NCBI RefSeq assembly: GCF_002855555.1
Contig: NZ_PKRT01000002.1
Span: forward strand, 62,001-126,000
Source of the DNA: Novosphingobium sp. TH158
GTDB taxonomy: Bacteria > Pseudomonadota > Alphaproteobacteria > Sphingomonadales > Sphingomonadaceae
Direction of reading: 5' to 3'
DNA: 64,000 bases
Shown here piece by piece: positions 16,773-25,497 of this stretch. Made by a program: the position numbers and the translations under genes. The notes below the pieces were generated by a model. That model was not told the DNA's origin. It worked only from the letters and a program-made list of their open reading frames with translations, and ran no database searches. Numbering within the stretch: the stretch's first letter is position 1; each line of letters opens with the position of its first letter.

Positions 16773-17264
16773 TCAGTCGAGCGTATAGGCCTCGGCGATT
16801 AACAGGCGCTCATCGTTCCATTCGTGCACGGCTTCGGCGCGCATCGGCACCATGAAGCGCTTGCCGTTGGCGCGGCGGATCTCGATCACATCGCCTGCGC
16901 CATAATTCTCCACCGCGATCACCTCGCCCAGCACCTCGCCACTGGTCGAATGGGCGGCAAGGCCGATCAGGTCGGCGTGGTAGTATTCACCCTCGCCCAG
17001 TGCCGGCAGGGCTGTGCGCGGCACCGTCAGCGCCGTGCCGCGCAGGGCTTCGGCGGCGGTGCGGTCCTTCACTTCGGCAAAGCGGGCGATGGCGCCGCCC
17101 TTGCCGTCGTCCTTCAGCTTTTCGAGGCTGAGGGCCGAATCGTTGAAGGCGCGGAATCGCCGAAGCGAATCCACGCCTTCACCGAACAGCTTCAGGCGAA
17201 CCTCGCCCGAAACGCCGTGCGCACCGGTGATGGCGGCAAGCGTGACGGGACGGTCCTTGCCCAA
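16773..17264 (-). CDS. rimM: 16S rRNA processing protein RimM
   Basis: A 163-residue assembly factor for the 30S head, which binds S19. The N-terminal RimM domain starts RPVTLAAITGAHGVSGEVRLK and the linker has ALRGTALTVPR. The C-terminal PRC-barrel shows EYYHADLIGLAA, GEVIAVENYGAGDVIEI and MVPMRAEAV. It starts 6 bases after the rpsP stop. Confidence 0.95.
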   Translation of the reverse strand: MGKDRPVTLAAITGAHGVSGEVRLKLFGEGVDSLRRFRAFNDSALSLEKLKDDGKGGAIARFAEVKDRTAAEALRGTALTVPRTALPALGEGEYYHADLIGLAAHSTSGEVLGEVIAVENYGAGDVIEIRRANGKRFMVPMRAEAVHEWNDERLLIAEAYTLD

Positions 17265-17270
17265 GGGTGC

Positions 17271-17744
17271 TTAGCCTTCAGCCTGCTCTTCAGTGGCTTC
17301 GGCAGCCGGAGCTTCCTCGGCAGCAGCTTCAGCCGGAGCGGCTTCTTCAGCAGCCGGAGCTTCCTCGGCCGGGGCAGCAGCAGCAGCGGCGGCGGCCTCT
17401 TCGGCTTCACGCAGCTTCTCGGCCTTTTCCTCGGCGCGGTCCTTGGCCTTCTGGCCGGGCTCACCCTTCTTGGGGTTGTTGGTCGGCGCGCGTTCCTTGA
17501 GGCCGGCCTTGTCGAGCATGCGGGCAACGCGGTCGGTCGGCTGGGCGCCAACGCCGAGCCAGTAGTTCACGCGGTCTTCGACGAAGCGGACGCGGTTGGC
17601 GTCATCCTTGGCGAGGAGCGGGTTGTAGGTGCCGACCTGCTCCAGGTACTTGCCGTCACGCGGGGCGCGGCTGTTGGCAACGACGATCTTGTAGTACGGG
17701 CGCTTCTTGGAGCCACCACGCGAAAGACGAAGGGAAACAGACAT
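17271..17744 (-). CDS. rpsP: 30S ribosomal protein bS16 with Ala/Glu-rich tail
   Basis: A 157-residue S16. The conserved part covers the first 80 residues: [30 protein letters not shown] and [13 protein letters not shown]. After about residue 85 comes a low-complexity tail of Lys/Glu and then Ala/Glu repeats ([19 protein letters not shown]), about twice the length of Escherichia coli S16. Such tails are common in Sphingomonadales. The tail DNA is a GCN/GAN repeat tract prone to length change. Confidence 0.96.
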   Translation of the reverse strand: MSVSLRLSRGGSKKRPYYKIVVANSRAPRDGKYLEQVGTYNPLLAKDDANRVRFVEDRVNYWLGVGAQPTDRVARMLDKAGLKERAPTNNPKKGEPGQKAKDRAEEKAEKLREAEEAAAAAAAAPAEEAPAAEEAAPAEAAAEEAPAAEATEEQAEG

Positions 17745-17785
17745 TTGAACTACCTTTCAAAGCAATCAGATTAATACGGTTGAAC

Positions 17786-19273
17786 TCATTTCTTCAGAAG
17801 ATCGTTGAGGTTTGACGGCAGGCCCGGGCCACCGGGGCCACCCAGTCCGGGCAGGCCAGCACCGCCCATTCCGCCACCAAGGCCACCCATGCCGCCCATG
17901 CCGCCCATGCCGCCGCCGCCCATGCCGGGCAGGCCCTTGCCGAACAGCTTGCCGAGCGCGCCGAGTCCGCCCATCTTCTTGATCTGCTTCATCGCGCGTT
18001 CCATCTCCTGATGCATCTTCAGGATCTTGTTGACGTCCTGCACCTGGGTGCCGGAGCCATTGGCGATACGGATCTTGCGCTTGGCGTTCAGCAGGTCGGG
18101 GCGGGCGCGCTCCTTGGGCGTCATCGAACCGATGATCGCATCCATGCGCAGCAGCACCTTGTCGTCCATGCCGGACTGTTCCATCGCCGCCTTGGCCTTC
18201 TTCATGCCCGGCAGCATCCCGGCAAGCGCGCCGAGGCCACCCATCGACTGCATCTGGCGAAGCTGGGTGCGCAGGTCATTGAGGTCGAACTGACCCTTGG
18301 CCATGCGCTTGGCCATGGCCTCGGCCTCTTCCTCCTTGATCGTCGCGGCCGCCTTTTCGACGATCGAGACGATATCGCCCATGCCGAGAATGCGGCTGGC
18401 GACACGGCCGGGATGGAAGACTTCCAGCGCGTCGAGCTTTTCGCCCATGCCGGCGAACTTGATCGGCTTGCCTGTGACCGCGCGCATCGAAAGCGCCGCA
18501 CCGCCGCGCGCATCGCCATCCATGCGGGTGACGACCACGCCGGTCAGGTCGACCTGCCCGGCAAAGCTCTGCGCCACGTTCACCGCATCCTGGCCGGTGA
18601 GCGAATCGACGACGAGCAGCGTTTCCTTGGGGGCAGAGATGGCGGCAACCGCCTTCATCTCTTCCATCAGCGCCTGATCGACGTGGAGACGGCCCGCCGT
18701 ATCGAGCAGCAGCACGTCAACCGCCTGCAGCTTTGCCGACTGCAAGGCGCGAGTCGCGATGTCGACCGGCTGCTGGCCGGCAACGATCGGCAGGGTCAGC
18801 ACGTCCACCTGCTCGCCCAGCACGCGCAGCTGTTCCTGCGCGGCGGGACGATTGACGTCGAGCGACGCCATCATCACCTTCTTGCCGTGCTTTTCCTTGA
18901 GCAGCTTGCCCAGCTTGGCGGTGGTCGTCGTCTTGCCCGAGCCCTGCAGGCCGACCATGAGAATCACCACCGGCGGCGCTGCGGCAAGATCAAGACCGGG
19001 CACTTCGGTGCCGCCGAGCATCTCGACCAGCGCATCGTTGACGATCTTCACGACCTGCTGGCCGGGCGTGACCGACTTCAGGACCGACTGGCCAACCGCC
19101 TTTTCGGTAACCTCGTCAATGAAGCGGCGCGCCACCGGCAGGGCGACATCGGCTTCCAGCAGCGCGATTCGCACTTCGCGCATGGCATCGCGCACGTCCT
19201 GCTCGTTGAGCGCACCGCGCCCACGCAGCTTGTCGAAGACGCTGCCGAGGCGGTCTGACAAGGTGTCGAACAT
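17786..19273 (-). CDS. ffh: Signal recognition particle protein Ffh
   Basis: A 495-residue SRP GTPase that brings ribosomes making membrane proteins to FtsY. Domains run N (MFDTLSDRLGSVFDKLRGRG), then G with GLQGSGKTTTTAKL, DTAGRLHVD and TRMDGDARGG, then M with a methionine-rich helix bundle (QMQSMGGLGALAGMLPGMKK). The C-terminus is a Gly/Met/Pro tract (GGMGGMGGMGGLGGGMGG) before LPSNLNDLLKK. The ATG at 19273 is preceded by TTGGAG and matches the family start. It begins the operon ffh-rpsP-rimM. Confidence 0.97.
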   Translation of the reverse strand: MFDTLSDRLGSVFDKLRGRGALNEQDVRDAMREVRIALLEADVALPVARRFIDEVTEKAVGQSVLKSVTPGQQVVKIVNDALVEMLGGTEVPGLDLAAAPPVVILMVGLQGSGKTTTTAKLGKLLKEKHGKKVMMASLDVNRPAAQEQLRVLGEQVDVLTLPIVAGQQPVDIATRALQSAKLQAVDVLLLDTAGRLHVDQALMEEMKAVAAISAPKETLLVVDSLTGQDAVNVAQSFAGQVDLTGVVVTRMDGDARGGAALSMRAVTGKPIKFAGMGEKLDALEVFHPGRVASRILGMGDIVSIVEKAAATIKEEEAEAMAKRMAKGQFDLNDLRTQLRQMQSMGGLGALAGMLPGMKKAKAAMEQSGMDDKVLLRMDAIIGSMTPKERARPDLLNAKRKIRIANGSGTQVQDVNKILKMHQEMERAMKQIKKMGGLGALGKLFGKGLPGMGGGGMGGMGGMGGLGGGMGGAGLPGLGGPGGPGLPSNLNDLLKK

Positions 19274-19358
19274 GGACCAAAACTCCAAAACGCGAAAAAC
19301 GCCGGTGGACGAAACCTCGTCAACCAGCGTGAAAATCTGCAATCTAATTCATCAGGAC

Positions 19359-19434
<76 letters not shown>

Positions 19435-19531
19435 GTACCATTCCATCCGGCCAGCCCTGGGAGGCCAACCTTCTCTCCCGCATCAGCGAGAGGCCGCCCC
19501 TCTAGTTGCGGCCTCCGCGCTTGGCAAGAGC

Positions 19532-19846
19532 TTAATTTTCGTCTCCGTCACCATCTTCGTTGATGCCGACGCCAAGGTCGTCATCGCCGCCGAGATCGAC
19601 GTCGTTGTCCGGGCTGTCGCCGTCTTCATCGATGTCGAGGTCTTCCGCCAGATCGACGTCGGCAACTTCGCCTTCCTTCTTCTGGACTTCCTCATAGGGA
19701 ATCGGCTGCTTGGACTTGAGCACCGGCTCGGGATGCCAGGCATAGCCGCATTCGATGCAGGTGACCGGGTCATCCTTGCCCAGATCGTAGAAGCGGGTGC
19801 CGCATTTCGGGCAGCCGTGCTTGGCGCCCCATTCAGCCTTGACCAT
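19532..19846 (-). CDS. TIGR02300 (FYDLN-acid) zinc-ribbon protein
   Basis: A 104-residue protein of the alphaproteobacterial FYDLN-acid family. The N-terminal zinc ribbon has CPKC and CIEC around the signature [12 protein letters not shown]. The C-terminal half is strongly acidic ([20 protein letters not shown]). Function is unknown; the ribbon plus acidic tail suggests a regulatory or chaperone-like partner (inference). The start at 19846 ([16 protein letters not shown]) matches the family and GAGGAA lies upstream. It is divergent from aroA. Confidence 0.9.
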   Translation of the reverse strand: MVKAEWGAKHGCPKCGTRFYDLGKDDPVTCIECGYAWHPEPVLKSKQPIPYEEVQKKEGEVADVDLAEDLDIDEDGDSPDNDVDLGGDDDLGVGINEDGDGDEN

Positions 19847-20010
19847 GTCAATTCCTCGATGTGCCCGCCGTGTGTGGCGAAGCGAACCTATGCAAATCCT
19901 ATGGGAAACAGGTTGCGCCTGTCCCAGCGCGGCGCGCGCCTTGCCATAGAGAGCCCGCGCTGTCAAAAGCCGCGCGCATTTCACCCCCTTCCTGCCAAAG
20001 GCCGATCCTC

Positions 20011-21363
20011 TTGAGCCCTGCCGATCCTTCCCAGATGCGCCCCCGCCGTTTCCGCCCCGCCGGGTCGCTGCGGGGAGAGATTCGCGTTCCGGGCGACAAG
20101 TCGATCAGCCACCGCTCGATTATGCTGGGTGCGCTAGCCGTCGGCGAGACTCGCGTGACCGGCCTGCTTGAGGGTGAGGACGTGCTCGCCACGGCCGCTG
20201 CCATGCGGGCCATGGGCGCGACGGTGGAGCGCAGCGATATCGGCGAATGGAGCGTGCACGGCGTCGGCGTCGGCAGCCTGCTCCAGCCCGAAGCCCCGCT
20301 CGACATGGGCAATTCCGGCACGTCCACCCGCCTGCTCATGGGCCTTGTCGCCAGCCACGCGATCAGCGCCACTTTCATTGGCGATGCCAGCCTTTCCAAG
20401 CGCCCGATGGGCCGCGTGATGGAACCGCTAGGTCTGATGGGTGCCGCCTTCGAGGCCAGCGAGGGCGGCCGCCTGCCGCTGACCGTGCGCGGGGCCTTTC
20501 CCGCCGTGCCGATCGAATACCGCCTGCCGGTCGCCTCGGCTCAGGTGAAAAGCGCCATCCTGCTCGCCGGGCTCAACACGCCGGGCGTGACCACGGTGAT
20601 CGAACCCGTTCCCACCCGCGACCATTCGGAACGGATGCTGCGCGGCTTCGGCGCCCAGCTTTCGGTCGATGAAGTCAAAGGCGAGCGCGTGATTCGCCTG
20701 CATGGCGAGGCAGAGCTCAAGCCGCAGGTGATCGAGGTGCCGGGCGATCCATCGTCGGCAGCCTTCTTCATCGTTGCCGCACTGGTGGTACCGGGCAGCA
20801 AGCTGCTGGTCCGCAATGTCGGCCTGAACCCGACTCGCGCCGGCCTGATCGAAGTGCTGCGCGACATGGGTGGCCGGATCGAGGAAGTCGACCGGCGCGA
20901 AGTGGGCGGCGAACCCGTTGCCGATCTTCTGGTGTCCCACAGCGCGCTCACCGGAATCACGGTCGATCCTGCGGTGGCACCCAGCATGATTGACGAGTTC
21001 CCGGTGTTCTTCGTTGCCGCTGCACTTGCCGAAGGGCGCACCGTGACGTCCGGCCTCGACGAACTGCGCGTCAAGGAAAGCGATCGCCTGTCCGTTATGG
21101 CAGCTGCACTTGCTGCCGCAGGCGCACGTGTGAGCGAGAGCGAGGATGGCCTGACTATCGATGGCACCGGCGGAGAGCCGCTGGCGGGCACGGACGGCGC
21201 CATCGCCACGCATCTCGACCATCGCATTGCCATGTCGATGGCGGTCGCCGGACTGGCGAGCGTCCGGGGCGTGGAGGTGGACGATACTCGGCCCATTGCC
21301 ACCAGCTTCCCGCTGTTCGAAGAACTCCTGGCCAAGGCAACCGACAGCGAGGCGGCACAATGA
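20011..21363 (+). CDS. aroA: 3-phosphoshikimate 1-carboxyvinyltransferase (EPSP synthase), class II
   Basis: A 450-residue shikimate-pathway enzyme joining phosphoenolpyruvate to shikimate 3-phosphate. All four class II motifs are visible: GDKS ([11 protein letters not shown]), SAQVK, RDHSE (an R-x-H-x-E) and NPTR. The loop [11 protein letters not shown] keeps the Gly that in glyphosate-tolerant class II enzymes can be Ala. I choose TTG 20011 (giving [14 protein letters not shown]) because AAAGG lies 9 bases upstream. ATG 20035, eight codons later, has no ribosome site but remains possible. Its end overlaps cmk by 4 bases. Confidence 0.95.
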   Translation: MSPADPSQMRPRRFRPAGSLRGEIRVPGDKSISHRSIMLGALAVGETRVTGLLEGEDVLATAAAMRAMGATVERSDIGEWSVHGVGVGSLLQPEAPLDMGNSGTSTRLLMGLVASHAISATFIGDASLSKRPMGRVMEPLGLMGAAFEASEGGRLPLTVRGAFPAVPIEYRLPVASAQVKSAILLAGLNTPGVTTVIEPVPTRDHSERMLRGFGAQLSVDEVKGERVIRLHGEAELKPQVIEVPGDPSSAAFFIVAALVVPGSKLLVRNVGLNPTRAGLIEVLRDMGGRIEEVDRREVGGEPVADLLVSHSALTGITVDPAVAPSMIDEFPVFFVAAALAEGRTVTSGLDELRVKESDRLSVMAAALAAAGARVSESEDGLTIDGTGGEPLAGTDGAIATHLDHRIAMSMAVAGLASVRGVEVDDTRPIATSFPLFEELLAKATDSEAAQ

Positions 21364-21986
21364 TCATCGCCGTCGATGGCCCCACGGCATCGGGCAAGGG
21401 CACCATTGCCAAGGCGCTTGCGGCCCATTTCGGCCTGCCGCACCTCGATACCGGCCTGCTCTACCGGGCGGTTGGCAGGCAGTGCGCGCTGAATGGCGGC
21501 AATCCCGACGATCCTGCCGACGCGCTTGCCGCCTGCGCCTTTGCCGATGGCCTGCTGGCCGATCCCGAACTGCGCAGCGAAGCGAGCGGCGGACTTGCCA
21601 GCCGGGTTTCGATCCACCCGCCGGTGCGCCAGGCGCTTTACGAACGCCAGCGCGCCTTCGCCACGCAGCCCGGCGGCGCGGTGCTCGACGGGCGCGATAT
21701 CGGCACGGTCATCGCGCCCGAGGCCGAGGTTAAGCTGTTCGTCATTGCCAGCGTGGCGGCGCGTGCCGAACGCCGCTTCCGCGAGATGCAGGAGCAGGGG
21801 CGCGCAACCAGCCTTGACGATATCGCCGCCGACCTGGAGGCGCGCGACCGCCGCGATGCCACCCGGGCGACCGCCCCCCTGCTCGCCGCCGAGGACGCCG
21901 TCGTGCTCGATACATCGCTGCTCACCCGCGACGAGGCGATCGCAAGGGCCATCGCGCTGGTGGAATTGCAGGCCGCAAAGCGATAA
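21360..21986 (+). CDS. cmk: Cytidylate kinase
   Basis: A 208-residue CMP/dCMP kinase. The P-loop [13 protein letters not shown] starts at residue 6 and the CMP-binding region is [12 protein letters not shown]. It also has [19 protein letters not shown] and the lid [31 protein letters not shown] overlap with aroA implies translational coupling. aroA-cmk-rpsA is a conserved bacterial order, here with a cytochrome gene inserted. Confidence 0.96.
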   Translation: MIIAVDGPTASGKGTIAKALAAHFGLPHLDTGLLYRAVGRQCALNGGNPDDPADALAACAFADGLLADPELRSEASGGLASRVSIHPPVRQALYERQRAFATQPGGAVLDGRDIGTVIAPEAEVKLFVIASVAARAERRFREMQEQGRATSLDDIAADLEARDRRDATRATAPLLAAEDAVVLDTSLLTRDEAIARAIALVELQAAKR

Positions 21987-21996
21987 GGCCTTGGCA

Positions 21997-22344
21997 ATGA
22001 AAGCCGCCCTTCCCCTCGCCCTGCTCTCGCTGATCCTGTCCGGCACCCCGGCCAACGCCCGAGCGCTCTCCGATTCGGCGCGCCGCGGCCTTGCCCTTGG
22101 CGAAGCGCGCTGCGCCGCCTGCCACGGCGTGACGGCCAATGCCACCTCGCCCGAACCGGAAGCGCCAACCTGGCAGGACATCGCCAATCGCCCGGGCACG
22201 ACCAGCGTAACCCTTCGGCGATTCCTGCGCGATTCGCACAATTATCCCGCGGCCATGAAGTTCACCATGAAGCCGGGGCATATCCGGGATCTCGCGAACT
22301 ACATCGCCACGCTCAAGCGCAAGGGCTACAAGCCGGAGATCTAG
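21997..22344 (+). CDS. Small monoheme cytochrome c
   Basis: A 115-residue periplasmic electron carrier. The signal peptide is MKAALPLALLSLILSGTPANA, followed by one haem site CAACH (EARCAACHGV). The axial Met is probably in MKFTMKPGHIRDLANYIATL. Length and layout fit class I cytochromes c. It starts 10 bases after the cmk stop, so it is probably in that operon, between cmk and rpsA. Its redox partner is not evident. Confidence 0.88.
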   Translation: MKAALPLALLSLILSGTPANARALSDSARRGLALGEARCAACHGVTANATSPEPEAPTWQDIANRPGTTSVTLRRFLRDSHNYPAAMKFTMKPGHIRDLANYIATLKRKGYKPEI

Positions 22345-22414
22345 CGGCTTCGCCCGCTCCCGCCGCTGTGGCCGAATGCCAGGCGCAGGTCCGGCGCAAC
22401 TCACCCCAAAATCC

Positions 22415-22443
22415 TTGCTTTTCCGGCATTCAGCGCCTAAGCG
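22415..22443 (+). promoter_or_regulatory. Predicted promoter of rpsA
   Basis: TTGCTT (22415-22420), 17 bases, TAAGCG (22438-22443). This leaves a leader of about 157 bases before the ATG at 22607. The leader could hold S1 autoregulation; I do not recognise a specific fold. Confidence 0.4.
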
Positions 22444-22606
22444 CCGCCGGTCCCCGAAAGCCCTGGCTGGAAAGGACCTTCGCTGCGGCATCCGGCCCGG
22501 CGGGGATCTCGGCCCTTTTGGCCCGCACCGGGATGGTCCCGATGCGGAGAAAAGACCAGCGGATACAACCGCTTGGCCGGAAACAACGATAGAGGAAACT
22601 CAACCT

Positions 22607-24313
22607 ATGGCATCTTCTGCCAATCCGACGCGCGACGATTTTGCCGCGCTGCTCGACGAATCTCTCGGCGGCGCCGCCAACGGCGGTTTTGAAGGCCGTG
22701 TCGTCAAGGGCACCATCACCGCAATTGAAGGCGACAAGGCTGTCATCGACGTCGGCCTGAAGAGCGAAGGCCGCGTGGCCCTGCGCGAATTCGCCATGGC
22801 TGGTCAGCCGCACGGCCTTTCCGTGGGCGACGAAGTGGAAGTCTACGTCGACCGCGTCGAGAACGCCGACGGCGAAGCGATGCTCAGCCGCGACCGCGCC
22901 CGCCGCGAAGCCGCCTGGGACAAGCTCGAAAACGAATTCGGCGAAGGCAAGCGCGTTGAAGGCGTGATCTTCGGCCGCGTGAAGGGTGGCTTCACCGTCG
23001 ACCTCGACGGCGCCGTGGCCTTCCTGCCCGGTTCGCAGGTCGATATCCGCCCGGTTCGCGACGTGCAGCCGCTGATGGATATCCCGCAGCCCTTCCAGAT
23101 CCTCAAGATGGACCGTCGCCGCGGCAACATCGTTGTCTCGCGCCGCGCCGTCCTCGAAGAAACGCGCGCCGAACAGCGTTCGGGCCTGATCATGAACCTG
23201 GCGGAAGGCCAGATCATCGACGGCGTCGTGAAGAACATCACCGACTACGGTGCCTTCGTCGACCTCGGCGGCATCGACGGCCTGCTCCATGTCACCGACA
23301 TGAGCTACAAGCGCGTCAACCACCCGAACGAAGTCATCAATATCGGTGACACCGTGAAGGTCCAGATCATCCGCATCAACCAGGATACCCAGCGCATCAG
23401 CCTCGGCATGAAGCAGCTGGAATCGGATCCGTGGGACGGCGTCGTCGCCAAGTACCCGGTCGGTGCGAAGCTCAAGGGCACTGTCACCAACATCACCGAA
23501 TACGGCGCCTTCATCGAGCTGGAAGCCGGCATCGAAGGTCTGGTGCACGTTTCGGAAATGTCGTGGACCAAGAAGAACGTCCACCCCGGCAAGATCGTCT
23601 CGACCTCGCAGGAAGTCGATGTCGTGGTGCTCGAGGTCGACAGCGACAAGCGCCGCATCAGCCTTGGCCTCAAGCAGGCCCAGCAGAACCCCTGGGAAGC
23701 CTTCGCCGAGAAGCACCCGGTCGGTTCGACCGTGGAAGGCGAAGTCAAGAACGCGACCGAATTCGGCCTGTTCATCGGCCTCGATGGCGACGTCGACGGC
23801 ATGGTTCACATGTCGGACATCGCCTGGGGCATCTCGGGCGAGGACGCTCTGGCCCTGCACCGCAAGGGCGAGCAGGTTTCGGCCATCGTTCTTGACGTCG
23901 ACGTCGAGAAGGAACGCATCAGCCTCGGCATGAAGCAGCTTGAAAAGGGTGCTCCGGCTGCTGGCGTCGCCGCTGCCTCCTCGGGCCTGAAGAAGAACCA
24001 GGTCGTCACCGTCACCGTCCTCGAAGTCCGCGATGGCGGCCTCGAAGTCCAGGCTGGCGACGATGGCGCCACCGGCTTCATCAAGCGTTCGGACCTCGGC
24101 CGCGACCGCGACGAGCAGCGCCCCGACCGCTTCCAGGTTGGCCAGAAGCTCGACGCGATGATCACCGGCTTCGACCGTTCGAAGAAGCCGAACTTCTCGG
24201 TCAAGGCCCGCCAGCTGGCCGAAGAAAAGGAAGCCGTGGAACAGTACGGTTCGTCGGATTCGGGTGCCTCGCTCGGCGACATCCTGGGCGAAGCGCTCAA
24301 GGCGAAGAAGTAA
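22607..24313 (+). CDS. rpsA: 30S ribosomal protein bS1
   Basis: A 568-residue mRNA-binding protein with six S1 (OB-fold) repeats. Examples are GRVVKGTITAIEGDKAVIDV, VKNITDYGAFVDLGGIDGLLH, VTNITEYGAFIELEAGIEGLVH and NATEFGLFIGLDGDVDGMVH. Each is followed by the usual RISLGMKQL. The start MASSANPTRDDFAALLDESL with GAGGAAAC upstream matches alphaproteobacterial S1. The divergent sixth repeat has EVRDGGLEVQAGDDGATGFI. A strong terminator follows. Confidence 0.97.
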   Translation: MASSANPTRDDFAALLDESLGGAANGGFEGRVVKGTITAIEGDKAVIDVGLKSEGRVALREFAMAGQPHGLSVGDEVEVYVDRVENADGEAMLSRDRARREAAWDKLENEFGEGKRVEGVIFGRVKGGFTVDLDGAVAFLPGSQVDIRPVRDVQPLMDIPQPFQILKMDRRRGNIVVSRRAVLEETRAEQRSGLIMNLAEGQIIDGVVKNITDYGAFVDLGGIDGLLHVTDMSYKRVNHPNEVINIGDTVKVQIIRINQDTQRISLGMKQLESDPWDGVVAKYPVGAKLKGTVTNITEYGAFIELEAGIEGLVHVSEMSWTKKNVHPGKIVSTSQEVDVVVLEVDSDKRRISLGLKQAQQNPWEAFAEKHPVGSTVEGEVKNATEFGLFIGLDGDVDGMVHMSDIAWGISGEDALALHRKGEQVSAIVLDVDVEKERISLGMKQLEKGAPAAGVAAASSGLKKNQVVTVTVLEVRDGGLEVQAGDDGATGFIKRSDLGRDRDEQRPDRFQVGQKLDAMITGFDRSKKPNFSVKARQLAEEKEAVEQYGSSDSGASLGDILGEALKAKK

Positions 24314-24344
24314 GCCCCGACCGAAAGGTCAGGCTCAAAGCAAG

Positions 24345-24374
24345 GCCCGTCCGGAACATTCCGGGCGGGCTTTT
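24345..24374 (+). terminator. Terminator of rpsA
   Basis: A 12-bp stem (24345-24356 with 24359-24370, one wobble pair), 2-base minimal loop that probably opens to 4, then TTTT. Confidence 0.85.
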
Positions 24375-24413
24375 GCTTTCCTACCGGGCGCAGGATGTGG
24401 CATGAGGTGCGCC

Positions 24414-25175
24414 ATGATCGAAGTCCACCAGTTCCCCTGTCTCGATGACAACTACGGCTTCCTCGTTCACGACAGCCTGAGCGGCGAAACCGCCTGCATC
24501 GATACTCCCGATGCCTCTGCCTACCTGCGCGAAGCGGGGGCAAAAGGCTGGCAGATCACCGCAATCTGGAACACGCACTGGCATCCCGACCACGCCGGCG
24601 GCAACGAGGCGATCAAGGCGGTAACGGGCTGCACGGTGATCGCCCCGACTGGCGACGCCGAAAAGATCCCGGCGGTGGACCGCGTGGTCAAGCCCGGGGA
24701 GCTTGTCATGCTGGGCGATTGCCAGGCCGTTGTGCTTGACGTGGGCGGGCACACCAATGGCCACTGCGCCTATCACCTGCCGGGCGCGCACATTGCCTTT
24801 GTTGGCGATTCGCTGTTTGCCCTCGGTTGCGGACGGATGTTCGAAGGCACGGCCCCGCAGTTCTGGGCAAGCTTGCAGCGGCTGAAAGCCCTTCCGGCCG
24901 ATACGACGCTGTACTGCGCGCACGAATACACCGCGAGCAATGCCCGGTTCGCACTCCATGCCGATCCGGAAAATGCCGCCTTGCAGGACTATGCCGCCGC
25001 CATCGACAAGGCGCGAGCCGCGGGCCGGCCTACCGTGCCGTTCAGCCTTGCCCGCGAACTGGCAACCAACCCCTTCCTGCGCGCCGACGATGCAGCGCTG
25101 CAGGCACGCTGGGGCCATCCGGGCGATGCCGTCGCCACCTTCGCCGCGCTGCGAGAGGCGAAGAACAACTTCTGA
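24414..25175 (+). CDS. gloB: Hydroxyacylglutathione hydrolase (glyoxalase II)
   Basis: A 253-residue metallo-beta-lactamase-fold enzyme that frees lactate from lactoylglutathione in methylglyoxal detoxification. It starts MIEVHQFPCLDDNYGFLVHD. The binuclear metal motif is THWHPDHAGG, with GHTNGHCAYHL, FVGDSLFALGCGRMFEG and CAHEYTASNARFA. The C-terminal substrate domain has PSLARELATNPFLR-like residues (FSLARELATNPFLRADD). GAGGTGC precedes the ATG; a start four codons earlier is possible. Confidence 0.94.
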   Translation: MIEVHQFPCLDDNYGFLVHDSLSGETACIDTPDASAYLREAGAKGWQITAIWNTHWHPDHAGGNEAIKAVTGCTVIAPTGDAEKIPAVDRVVKPGELVMLGDCQAVVLDVGGHTNGHCAYHLPGAHIAFVGDSLFALGCGRMFEGTAPQFWASLQRLKALPADTTLYCAHEYTASNARFALHADPENAALQDYAAAIDKARAAGRPTVPFSLARELATNPFLRADDAALQARWGHPGDAVATFAALREAKNNF

Positions 25176-25187
25176 AGCTGGGCTGGC

Positions 25188-25487
25188 CTAGTCGAAGATG
25201 CCGACGGCCAGTTCGGCCCACACCAGCAGGAACGCCAGCGCGACAGCCGCGATCGTCGCAAACATGGCCGCGCGGGTGCGGATAAAGCGGACGGCCAGCT
25301 CCATAGCCAGACCTGCCCCGCCGATAAGCACGGCCGCAGCAAGGAAATCTTCCGGCCCCCAGTTGACCTCCGGCGTCACTTGCATGGCCACTGCCGGAAG
25401 CAGCAGCATGAAACCGGCAAGCCCCCAAAGCGCAAGGCGCAGGCGGCTGGTTTGCTGGGGCAGGTTATCGTCGTAGATCGTGCTCAT
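25188..25487 (-). CDS. Small membrane protein, unknown
   Basis: A 99-residue protein with three hydrophobic segments: LALWGLAGFMLLLPAVAMQ, FLAAAVLIGGAGLAMELAV and AAMFATIAAVALAFLLVWAELAVGIF. No domain is recognised. It starts 10 bases after the stop of the gene at 25498 and is probably co-transcribed with it; it is convergent with gloB. Confidence 0.7.
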   Translation of the reverse strand: MSTIYDDNLPQQTSRLRLALWGLAGFMLLLPAVAMQVTPEVNWGPEDFLAAAVLIGGAGLAMELAVRFIRTRAAMFATIAAVALAFLLVWAELAVGIFD

Positions 25488-25497
25488 GGCTGGCAGG

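Noticed and set aside
22430..23860. A 476-codon minus-strand frame across rpsA
   Set aside because: Low-complexity His/Asp/Val shadow of the S1 repeats.
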